A stretch of DNA of 64,000 nucleotides from Diprion similis (lineage: Eukaryota > Arthropoda > Insecta > Hymenoptera > Diprionidae): contig NC_060115.1 of NCBI RefSeq assembly GCF_021155765.1, positions 4,278,001-4,342,000 of the forward strand, given 5' to 3'. This document shows, in pieces, positions 50,578-60,700 of the stretch. A model generated the notes under the pieces. It saw nothing but the letters and a program-made list of their open reading frames with translations, made no database searches and had not been told where the DNA came from. Both the position numbers and the translations under genes were made by a program. Positions within the stretch are counted from its first letter, which is position 1. Each line of letters begins with the position of its first letter.

Positions 50578-53500
50578 TCATTATTCAGATCCTTCCTCAG
50601 CCAGCAACCCACCCGTTGGCATAGCAGTCACTTTGAAGAGCGCCGCCACCCTGACCGTATCCGTAACCCTTCGGACCATATTTCTTGCCGTAGCACACTG
50701 AAGAGAATACAGATTAAGGTTTGCTTTTCTTGTCAATACTTCGTCGGCAGAGATACGACATCGCGTTAAACATCCGTACACATGTTGATCGTTAATTTCT
50801 TTGTTACATGCTTTATTTATTCATTTCTCAAAGGGAACGTCGTCGATAGACATTTAATGCACGGCTCGTTCAACTTGGCGATATCGTATCCTCGACGAAG
50901 CGAAGCCGAAGCATCAACTGGGGATCTTCTTCTTACCTTTGCAATAAATATCTTTGTCGCGACCTTCGCAGCAATTGACAGAGTCCAATCGTTTCGTACA
51001 GACGGAACACTTAAAACATTCCCTGTGCCATTGCTACATGAGACACAAACGGAATAATGATTGTTAGTCACTGAATGTCCACTTTTCGGGGGGCTAGTCA
51101 TGATCAGAAGATTATACGTATCGTGTATATTAAATCGGTACACATGTCGTTGTTGTTAAAACTTTTGGCTCAGCTACGAGGGTTTGTCGGTGTTGTTTTT
51201 TTTTTTTTTTTTTTTCTTATTTCGTTTCTCGTTTTATTAATTATGTGCGAGCCATACAACAATGACGGAATTGACAAATTTCACGGACTTGATTCGTGCT
51301 GTTGTGATTAGTTAAGAAACTGCTTGCCCGCAGCTCTTCTACGATGGTACTTCAGGTATTTCACAATAGTTGGATTTTTTTTGTTTCAATTCTGCATTCT
51401 CGTTAACAATAATATTAGTATTACGAGTATTACTAATATACCTAATTGATTAGTCCAGATCTATCGACGTGTATATACATTACGAATATTACATATATTT
51501 TTCAAAAAGAAAAATTACGGGAGAACGAGGGAGAAAATTTTGTTGCAAAAAATACGGGTAATACAAAACGAATACGACGATTACAAAAAAAAATAAAAAA
51601 ATTTTTTTTTTTACAAACGCGAACGACTTGAGTCCCAGTCGTCGTGACTGTGTGTGTGTGTAAAAGTTAAACGAATCACGGTGTACATAATCATGTGAGA
51701 CATTTTGAAAAAAAAAGACGGACAACCGAATATGCAGTACTACCTCTACAGTAAATGTCTCGATCTGGTCCGTCGCAATGTAGGGTAGAGTCGAGGGTGC
51801 GCTGACAGATCTTGCACTTGAAGCATGCCCTATGGTAGCCCTGGTCACGAGAAGTGATAACAACAACAAGACCGTGAGTGGAGGGCGTGGTTTTTCTTTC
51901 TTCCGATCTCTAGCAGTCCGTATAGGCGGTTTTTCTACGATTCTCGATATTTTTTTTCTATTCGTCTACTTACCCTTCCGCGAGCCAGCATCTGTTCGGC
52001 AGCGTAAACGTAGCCACCGCATCGCGGGCAACCCTCGCCTTCGGGAGCCTTCGCTATGGCGCGTGGTTCCAGCACGGCCTGAGATCCTCGAGGGCTAAAA
52101 ATACAATCGTCTATTGGTATTTCACCTCGGGGGCAAATTTGTAAAATGGTAAAAAATATGCGCGTCAGTTACATAACGTGTGTGCCAAATCAAGTCAAAC
52201 CTCGCGATTGCGGTGGGACGATTTTATTTTGAATTCCCTGTCTTTATCTCTCTCTCTCTCTCTCTCTTTCTCTCTTTGCAAGTAGTGAGTTGACTGAAAT
52301 CGTATTTACTCTGACTTTTTGGATTTAGCGAGATTTGACTTGGCTTGAGCTTATCGATTGGCAAACAAAGCAAGTATCAACAGATAAGTTTCTACGGAAG
52401 AAGAAGTAGAGTAACGGGACGAAGAATATGAGACAAGGAATAGGAAGTGTGAGATTAGAGTAGCGAGATGTGGTAATTGAGAAATGACAAGACGCGTGTA
52501 ACAGCGGAAAAATACTGGACAAATAACAGTTTCAGAAAAAAGAAAGAAAAACTACCAAGAAAAACTCAACGATTCTACTGGTGAGAAAAAAAATTCAACA
52601 TAGAAAAAGAAAAAAGAAAGAAAACATAATAAAAAAAAATCAACTTTACAGTCGAAACAGCGAAAACCACGGAAACAAACGAACAAAATGAAAAGAAAAA
52701 AATGTATGCAACTCTTTCTGTAAAATGAAGAGACCGGATGTTTCCCATGTATAGTTTGATGATATCCGGTGTAATTATATGCACTGCGAAATTCACGTAT
52801 CGTTTGGGTTATGCAATATATTGTATAAAAATTATCTTCGTGCTGCAGCGGTCCTAAAATTAAGCCTGCGAACATGCGTTTGCGATGCGTTAATAAACGT
52901 AAAGATTACGGTAACAGCTGCGGATAAATGTGGATGCTAGTGGGTATTAAAAAGTTTTTTTTATTATTGGTTACTGTGTTAAAAAGAGATCCCCAACCAC
53001 GCGCGATACGCTACCGCCGAGCCCAAGAGGATAGCCGAAAAGCAGAGCTGATAATTACAGAGCAAAACTAAACCCGTCGAAGGTTGAGTTTAGCTGCAGT
53101 TATATAGCCGAGGCGGTTGGCCGATTGGGCAGGCGGGCAGGCAGGCAGAATTGTTAGGGGGGTGGGTTAAGGGGTTAATGAGCAAATGGTGTAACATTGT
53201 ACATTGGTAATGGCGGTGGTGTCAAGAATGAATGAAAGAAAGAAAGAAAGAAAGCAAGAAATGAGGAACGAAAGACCGAGAAACAGATGGAGAGCTTAAG
53301 GACGAGAATTGGTGATACTGTGAAAATGGGAATGAAAATAATAAGTGAGAGAATAAGATATTACATGGGGCAGCATGCAGGCAGGAAAAGAGAGTATAAT
53401 ATATAGGCGGGCAAAGCAAAGCGTCACGCGGGCGCAATACTCGGTTGCTCACCATATAATCGCGTGTGTGCGTGTGTGATCGAATATATCAATGGCTGAA

Positions 53501-54079
53501 TCCCAAATGGCTTGAACTCGGCGGGGCTGGCGGGGAGAGGGGGGTGACACATCACATATTATCGCGACAGTGTTTCACATTTACAGTGGTTATTTATTAA
53601 TTAATAATAGCACTTATTACAGATGGTACAAATTATCCTAATTCTAAAAATTATTATTTTATATATCCATACTGAACGTAGAACGTTTATGCGTTGCCGG
53701 TGGGCAAAGAAAGAAAAAATTAAAAAATTTATCTTTTGTTTGTTGGTTTGTTGTTGTTGTTGTTTTCTTTTTTTGGGAGGTTTTTTTTTTTGTTGTTGCT
53801 TCTCTTTTGTTCAAACAAAATCTCAACCGTGTAAGGAAAAATATGCAGGCCTTCTTTTGTTTTTCTTTTTCCTTATCAAGTTTTGCATACCAAAATATAG
53901 TTTGCTATATAATCTGACCGATAGACGTTATTTTTTTTTTTTTTTGTTTTTTTTTGTTTCTCATTTTTCTTCACTTTTCGTACGAAGTACATGATTGATT
54001 ATTATCGTTACATCTCGACGAAGTGGTAGTATTCTTCCGAGATATAAATATATATGAAGAACACGAAGAAGAAGAAAAA

Positions 54080-54116
<37 letters not shown>

Positions 54117-56178
54117 TGTAAAAATTTTGTTCGAGATGAAAAAAAATAGAACGTGAGAGAAAAAAAGAACAAAACAAAATTCGACGAATCAAAAAGTATA
54201 CAGAGAGAACAATCGAATGAAACGTAATACCTGTATTATGTATTATTATATTATTATATTGTATAATAATTATAACACAAAATGTTTTATCAAATTGGAT
54301 GGTGATAGGTAAAATTAAGAGAAAGAATAAAACGGAAAACTGGTGTTATACGTTTGAAACTTTTGGCGGTAGTAGTGGCGGTGGTGGTGGTGGTGGTGGT
54401 GGTGGTGGTGGTGGGGGTAATATAGAATATATATGTAGAAATTGAGGGGGGGGGGGGGACATGCGGTATTCTTCAATTTGGATACAATTATTGTCAGTCG
54501 TTTATATATATAAAGGTGTAAAATTATATGTCAAAACTCATAATCATGTGCATTATAATTCCGTGCAGAGAAGTTAATCTGCGGGAACGCAGCTACATTC
54601 AAAATATGTATAAGACATATATGTATAGTATATAAGTGCAGAACTCCATGTATGATGTATATTATTATATGAAAACAATATTCATCAAATGAGTGTATAC
54701 TGCAGTATATATATATATATATAGAATACAACGTCGTGTAGGATGATGTTCACGATATGTAACCATCAAGAAAGAATATCACATGCACGTTTGTTCTCTG
54801 TTCAGTGTCAGTTGTTGTTGTTGTTATTGTTGTCACTGTAACTTTGGCGTAATTTTTTTCTTGTTGTTTTTTTTGAAGCTTTTGTTTTTGTTTTTTATTC
54901 TCGTGGTTTGTTTTTTCTAATTGTTTTGTTTTTGGTATGTACAGGGGGACCTCGAGAGAGAGAGATGGTTCGGGGGTAGGGAGGGCGACCGCACTCACTC
55001 GGAAGTCTCCTTCAGGTGTTCACCGGAGTCCATGGACAAGCATCCGGCACCACCACCGAATCCGTAACCCTTGGGGCCAAATTTACGCCCGTGGCAGTTC
55101 TTGCAGTAAAGCTCGTTCTCGTGCTCGGAGCAGTTTGTGGAGTCGAGCAGTTTACTGCAGAGCCCTGCAATCCAACATATACTCGAATTTAAATTATTAA
55201 GCTCATTCGATTCGACAATTTTTACCGCGGATAATAATTCGTTTCGTCAAACGTTAGGGAACTCTAGAGCGTTCGGGAATGTATATATATATCAATTATC
55301 CTGAGGATTAAGTTATTGTATAAACGTTGTTGCATTCTACGTTGTTCTATGTTGTTGTATATTCTACGTTGTAGAATTCTAAAATTCTGTAATAACCATT
55401 TTTTTTCTCCAGATGATTCGCTACGTTAACGTTGAAGTTACTAACTTCAGCTTGTTAGATTATCGAGAGGAAAATTCTTGTCCAATTGTCGCTTTGCTCA
55501 CTTGATGAATTTAGAGAAGAATTTATTTATCATCGATAGTGAAATTCTCGTCTCTTGTGGACGTCTCGTTTTGCTTCTCTGCGCTATATAAGAATTTTAC
55601 GCGATAGCTGAAGAATATTGGAAACCAATGAGGCATAAATTTCCACAGAATTGCACTTAACGAATGCCGTTATCTCGACTGAGAATTCATTACGTTATTT
55701 TTCTTTTTACGAGCACAGAAGTAAACATCATCCCTTATGCGTGACTCAGATATTTCTTATTTTAGCGCATAGCTTCGGACTATAGATAAACGCGACATTA
55801 GATTGTCAAAGCCAACTTCGATGAGATTTTCCACGCGGCATAAATTAGTCCCGAATCTCTATCTCCCCTTAGATTCTATCGCACCAGACGAGAAAATTTC
55901 TTTGACGAAATTGATCGCGATCCCATCCTGCATGGATCAGGCTGTTCCCCAGGTGTTTACAGACTTGGAACCACTTCGCGTTCCGGTATTTGGCTTTGGT
56001 TTCCGGGTGTAACGAGATACTCGCGACAGAGTCGTGAAAGTACCGCTCATATTATATACTCACCGCACTTGAAGCACATCTTGTGCCACTTCAATCCACC
56101 GGCGACGCGCTCCTCCGCAGCGTAGACAGATTTGTTGCACTTGGGGCATTTCGGGTGTTCGACTGGCTTGAAAGGCAT
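48738..56178 (-). CDS. Mlp84B: Muscle LIM protein, five LIM domains (Mlp84B type)
   Basis: Cysteine-rich-protein-family LIM protein; Drosophila Mlp84B sits at Z-discs of striated muscle and maintains sarcomere stiffness. Eight coding exons in the full form: 56064-56178, 54999-55164, 51974-52094, a 97-nt exon (50937-51033 or 51744-51840), an 85/88-nt exon (50613-50697 or 50378-50465), 49562-49858, 49154-49474, 48738-49014. With 97+85 the total is 1479 nt, 492 aa (Drosophila 495), phases consistent throughout. Each of five modules has CPRCG/CPKCN (CSRCG in LIM5), a WHK/WHR-C-F-C centre, a DSTN/DS-like loop, a YC..CYG (CHG in LIM1) end and a glycine-rich [10 protein letters not shown] tail. LIM1 starts [20 protein letters not shown]; linker 1 continues [20 protein letters not shown], as in Drosophila. 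LIM5 ends [10 protein letters not shown] at TAG 48738-48740. An acceptor just 5' of the ATG (exon start 56188) implies an upstream non-coding exon. Confidence 0.95.
50378..50465 (-). CDS. LIM2 tail exon, variant E2 (88 nt)
   Basis: Reads [18 protein letters not shown], then [11 protein letters not shown] plus GG; acceptor TTAACAG, donor GTACGC (weak). It keeps the last zinc cysteine and the K-K-F-G-P-x-G-x-G frame of the family but loses the QGGGALQSD tail. It enters in phase 1 and leaves in phase 2 like E1. Alternatively it is a terminal exon: unspliced, the frame stops at 50305-50307 after about 24 more codons. Confidence 0.65.
50554..50576. repeat. Poly(T) homopolymer, 23 bases
   Basis: T run (poly(A) on the gene strand) immediately downstream of the E1 stop codon (50597-50599) on the coding strand, between tail exons E1 and E2. 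Confidence 0.8.
50613..50697 (-). CDS. LIM2 tail exon, variant E1 (85 nt)
   Basis: Completes LIM2 with [20 protein letters not shown], then QSDCYAN, almost identical to the Drosophila tail. Acceptor CTTCAG; donor GTGGGT in phase 2, joining as GG/T to the LIM3 exon. If the donor is skipped the frame reads six codons more and stops at 50597-50599, a possible two-LIM end. Confidence 0.88.
50937..51033 (-). CDS. LIM2 middle exon, variant D2 (97 nt)
   Basis: Reads [18 protein letters not shown], then [14 protein letters not shown] and one base; acceptor ATGTAG, donor GTAAGA. Same length and phases as D1. The WH.ECFKC and CCE residues resemble the single Drosophila Mlp84B exon more than D1 does, so D2 is probably the ancestral-type version. 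Confidence 0.87.
51744..51840 (-). CDS. LIM2 middle exon, variant D1 (97 nt)
   Basis: Reads [18 protein letters not shown], then [14 protein letters not shown] and one base; acceptor GACCAG, donor GTAGTA (weak). It enters in phase 0 and leaves in phase 1, exactly like D2, supplying five of the eight zinc ligands of LIM2. It is the nearer of the two to the preceding exon (intron 133 nt). Sequence differs clearly from D2, so it is not a recent copy. Confidence 0.85.
54085..54113 (+). repeat. (GAA)n microsatellite
   Basis: About nine AGA/GAA units inside the LIM1-LIM2 intron; similar interrupted GAA repeats precede it. Confidence 0.9.
54380..54412 (+). repeat. (GGT)n microsatellite
   Basis: About eleven GGT units inside the LIM1-LIM2 intron. 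Confidence 0.9.
54995..56178 (-). CDS. Predicted single-LIM isoform (Mlp60A-like, 94 aa)
   Basis: If the exon 2 donor (exon end GA, then GTGAGT at 54993-54998) is not used, the frame reads GAG TGA and stops at 54995-54997. Exons 56064-56178 plus 54995-55164 then encode 94 aa: one LIM domain, [20 protein letters not shown] and a short acidic tail. This matches the size and layout of Drosophila Mlp60A short form (92 aa). Whether a poly(A) site serves this form is not evident from sequence; the downstream 2.9 kb intron has room for one. Predicted, not demonstrated. Confidence 0.55.
55165..56063 (-). other. Muscle LIM gene intron splitting LIM1 (0.9 kb)
   Basis: Begins GTGAGT and ends TTGCAG on the minus strand; no other feature recognised. 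The plus frame at 55803-56012 is chance. Confidence 0.6.
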
Positions 56179-57082
56179 TTTGCTTATTCTGAAATGGGGA
56201 AGACATAAAAAATGAGTCATCGTGTGATCAAATTTTCATTTCGTATTTTTCGACGCGAGAGGATCATCTCAAACCGTAAGCTTACGATCGCTCGCCGAGT
56301 TCCAAAGAACCGCACGTCGCGTCTCTCGATCATTGCAAAGTAACTTTGTTCAACCGCCCTCAAAATTCCAGCGAATCTCAGCAGAGGCGAGAAAAAAAAA
56401 TTCCCCAATAATTTACGACTTTTCCGTTTCACCTGCTATCCCCAACGTCGTGAAATTCAAGCTTTAAACACAATATTTTACGAGCTACGGGGTATGAAGA
56501 TGGCATGGAATGCCGGCAAATTCGCCGGGCAGCAGCCGGATCTATTTCCGTAGATACAGGCTATAGTGTCGAAAGAAAGCTAGGGATGAAGATCGAAGGT
56601 GCGGGAGCGCGGTGCTCCGGTGCTCCGTCGACCGTTGGGTGTGGGCTATATTTGTTACGACGTAGCCCAACGTCGGCGTCGTAACCCGACGACGCCGTAT
56701 TAGGGAGCGCACGGCGTCGCGGCGCCCACCTACCCTCCCTCCCTCCCTCCCTTCCTTATATTCCCCCTCCTCTCCCCCCGGCCGACGCGTCCTAGTTACC
56801 CCGAAATTCCCCCTTCCTTCTTTTACAGAATCGAAAATAAGAATATGAATGAGTGTTACAGAAGTTTCGTTTCTTTTCGCCCGCGCACTTTCGACATACG
56901 TATAGGCATACGTTCCTGTATACATATACATTGAGGTACGGGTATAATAAACTTATTACCAGAGGAGCTCGCGAGATATATAAGTCACGGTCTGTAGGCA
57001 TAGTCGATTCAGTGGCATTAACAGGAGGCCACCGACCACCACTGATTTCCCGCATTTCTCTTCTTTTTTCTCACACTTGACG

Positions 57083-57102
57083 CCCCCCCCCCCCCCCCCC
57101 CC
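57083..57102 (+). repeat. Poly(C) homopolymer, 20 bases
   Basis: Uninterrupted C run upstream of the muscle LIM gene. Confidence 0.8.
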
Positions 57103-57715
57103 GTGATACGACGTACGTTGTTACGTTCTTCGTTATACTTTATCGTACCGCGATTTCTAAACGCGAAACCTTCATGTTCGTTTCTTCGGATGAAAATGCG
57201 ACGTAGGAAACTGATCAAGGAAAAATCGACTCGCTCATCCGACGGCGATGACGATGATCGGCGAGCTGCGGCCTAGCGACTTCGGGTCGATATTCACTTT
57301 CGGTATTTACTCTTTACTACTTACTCACCACTATGTTTCGGCTTAATCGGTCGAAGGTGAGAGTCGTGGAGTTCGCAACACCGTAACACTCTACACCGCA
57401 CTAATACTGGATTCGAATGGCTGATCCGGCGCGGTGCGAGGCCTAGTCATACCAAGGTTTGCACACGGCACGTGCATCGCTAGAACGATGGAGATGACGC
57501 CGGCGGCGGGGCGTCGGCCATCATCGAGGGTGCGGATGCGGGGAATGCGGGCTGCGACGACGTGGAGGCGGAGGAGGCGGAGGAGGCGGCAACGGGAACC
57601 GGCCGCTATCGTCGTGAACCGGCCTGGCCTCTGCAGGTCCTCGTTCCACGCCGTTCCAACGCCGGTGGAACCGCCGGCACACTCATCTACTATTAATAAA
57701 TTCTTGCTCAAATAT

Positions 57716-57725
57716 CTATTTTTAA
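57716..57725 (-). promoter_or_regulatory. Candidate MEF2 binding site
   Basis: CTATTTTTAA fits the MEF2 consensus CTA(A/T)4TA(A/G) exactly. It lies about 1.5 kb upstream of the muscle LIM start codon and about 390 bp upstream of the inferred first-exon donor. Drosophila Mlp84B and Mlp60A are MEF2-dependent, which makes the position plausible, but a 10-base match in AT-rich DNA can arise by chance. Confidence 0.3.
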
Positions 57726-60700
57726 TCCGGGGGATGTGTATAAATGCCTTAAATCCCGCCAACGTATTATAATGAGATCGGTACGATAAATATGGACGGA
57801 CGGCCCTGCACCTGCCCGATGAATACTTTTATTTTCATTTTATTTTTCTCATCTTTCCGTCTAACTTTTTCCCTTCACCTATACAATAATTTAAACAACG
57901 ATAGCGAGGATCAAAAGAAAAAAGAAATTATAATTGTAACACTTTGTTCCAAAACGCGGTATAATCGATACTTTATGATCGTACCATTAACCTATTTTTT
58001 CATTCAGGATTTTCAATAACACCCTATCATTGAATCCTTCCAACTGCAGTTGTGAGGCGAGACGTTAACATGTGTTGTATACATATAGTATATACTGTGC
58101 ACACGCATCAGTTTGAGCTTCGTTTGAACAGGCGATCTCAAGTTCGAAGTTACAGAAACGTTTCTTTGATAAGAAATTTACTATCACGTGCGCGTGTGTT
58201 CTCGTCTCTTTGTTTTCTCTATGCTGCGTTCTTTTTTTTTTTATTTTTTTTATTTTTTTTATTTTTTCATTCTTTTTTCATGTTTTTATACTCAGGAAAT
58301 TTTCCTTTCGACAATATTTTACGTTTAAACAACATTATCTCGACGAGTTTCTTTCTCACCCTGAAGTGGTATACCTATACTTATAATTTACATCTTATAC
58401 TACGCGTTGAATTAATCGCTCGTGACAAACGCGAACGTTCCTGTATATACAGTCTATTAATATTATTGTCTTCGAGTGAGTTTTTAAATATCCATGTCGT
58501 CACGTTTACTTCTGTATTTTATCAATTCATCCGAATCTAGTGACTGCGTTAATGAAATCGTTTAATGTTGACCTTATAATCGGTTTACATTTACCACTCG
58601 ACAAAATCGCAATGAACATTTAAACTCAAATTTTTTCGATTCCTTTATACACCTGCTTGCAGTTAATCAAATTTCACTCGTCGGTGTTGTTCTGCAGTTT
58701 TGTTCGTTGTAAGGATATGATAAGCCTGTCATGAGTACTCCAGTAAAAAACAATTTTTGAAACGATTCTATATCTGGGTTGATGTTTGTTATTTTTAAAT
58801 AAAAAATACAAAACACGTGCAGGCTTCCGGTCAACCAAATCGTGGCCTTCGGCGCACATTGACAGGCAGGTATAAAGTTTAATTTTTTAATAAAAAAAAA
58901 AAAGGAAAACACCGGCCTTTCGGATTATTCAAAAAACCGCCAAAAACCAATCGAATGTCTCGCGAACCGAAGTATGATCGTACTGCGGTACGAAGTTATA
59001 CCTATTCGTAATATCGCGGGAGAAGACAAGACAGCTGCAAGGCATGTGTATAAATTTAATCCGTTTCTCCAATAAATTTAAGCAGAATGCATCAACTCGG
59101 GTACATTTGCACGGGATTAGGTTTGAATTAAAAAATGTTCTATTTTTCTGTCTTAAATGGGTGAGGAGAAGCGAGAGAGAGAGCGAGAGAGGAAAGTAGC
59201 TTTATTCTCGAGGAAATGATAAATTTCGAAGAAATTTGTAAAATTGTGAACCGCGGAAGATCGCCGGCTGGTGTATGCATGCCGTATCGCTTCTACTGAG
59301 TCAGCGCAAGTGTCTCGAAGGCGTCTGCTGGTGACTAAATGCTAAATTTGGTTACCTTAGGGCCGGGATTGTGTTACATGCGTGGGATATTCTAATATTT
59401 CGGGTGGCTGCTAGCTAGGCAACTGGGCCATCATTTTCTATATCTATACTCCATGCCCGAGCCTTACGCTGCAGAAAACGAGCAAAGATGTGATGAGGGA
59501 AAGAAGTTTACGAGCCAGACGAATCGGCTTAACTAAGTCGATAAAGAGCCTACACTCAAAGTTGTGGTTTTAAAAAACCCACAAGTGTACAACAGATTCC
59601 TTTTGCAGTTCGTGCGTTCGATTTTACGCTGTAAAGTAGATATTTTGAAATCTCCCATTCGTTGGAGGGTAAAGTAGCTGCACTTATGCAGCCGAGGTTT
59701 CAATGAGCTTCGGATGCAGTGGAACGAAGGCGAGCTCTGCGGCTCGATGTTGTAAGTAACGGAGGAAGTTTCATTAATGGTACAATTAACTAGGCACATA
59801 AATCCTCAAGACCAATTCTGAAATAATTTTCAACCCCAATCTCCGTCTAGGAGAGAATTTATAGCGGAGCTATGGATCATATGGCGACCATCAAACATCA
59901 TTTACCCACCTATCCAGATACCGCAACGACGATGTGCAATTATTAAAAGCTAGGCACGTGGCCAATTTTTTCTGCTTAACCTCGCTAATGGCTAACAACC
60001 TTCAAGGTGAGAGGCGCAAATATCTCAGTGACTCTGTAACGGAATTGCGAAGTTGAGGAATCGCGAATACAGGGGAAAATAAGCGATATACCTACACGAA
60101 TTTTCCTCCGTGGATCACGGGGATCCGATAGATCCGTGAAGCGAAATCTTCCACCTTTCATCTACGCGTGCTGCAGAAATTACCTGCGAGAATCGTGCTC
60201 GTTACGCGGGCGTAAAATAAATGGTATAGACCTTACGCTACATAAGAGGCATAAGACATTCCGGTAACAGCGCGGTAGCCGAAGGTGCAGATGGTGTTGA
60301 GTCAAAAATAAATTTGGTGGATTTTGGCAATATCTCAGTGAAGCACACTCAGTACGCATATACATAAACGCGGGTATCTTCGGTCAATGAGTCACTCGCA
60401 GGAAAGAATATCACCGGACAGATGGGCTCTGTTATATTTGCGTAAACAAAATTTTTCTTCTCAGCTCCTGTCTCTACCTTCCGTCCACCTCTTAATCATC
60501 TAATTCTACTAATTGAAACGCGCCAGATTATCACAGCCGTTGCTTCAACGTTCGCTTTCTAATCCAGATAACTCCAGGTATTCAACAGTCAAAACGCCTC
60601 ATGAAAATGAGAGAGCGCAGTTTTCCTTGTGATACGATTCGGGCAAGTTTCTGAAAATGAATTGAAATGAAATGATAATTTTTTTTCTTTTCCTTCTTTC

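Larger units (their letters stand above)
52095..54994 (-). other. Muscle LIM gene intron between LIM1 and LIM2 (2.9 kb)
   Basis: No further LIM-like exon was found on the minus strand. It holds (GGT)n at about 54380-54412, a (GAA)n run at 54085-54113, T-rich tracts and a G run at about 54449-54459. It could contain the 3' UTR and poly(A) site of the single-LIM form. Confidence 0.5.

Noticed and set aside
51310-51350. Possible third LIM2 middle exon (minus strand, reads YHRRRAAGK)
   Set aside because: Only the YHR triplet matches; no zinc cysteines follow and a stop is close. Similarity judged accidental.
58052-58540. 162-codon plus-strand frame rich in Phe/Leu
   Set aside because: Created by a T-rich tract near 58210-58270; no motif, no splice or promoter context.
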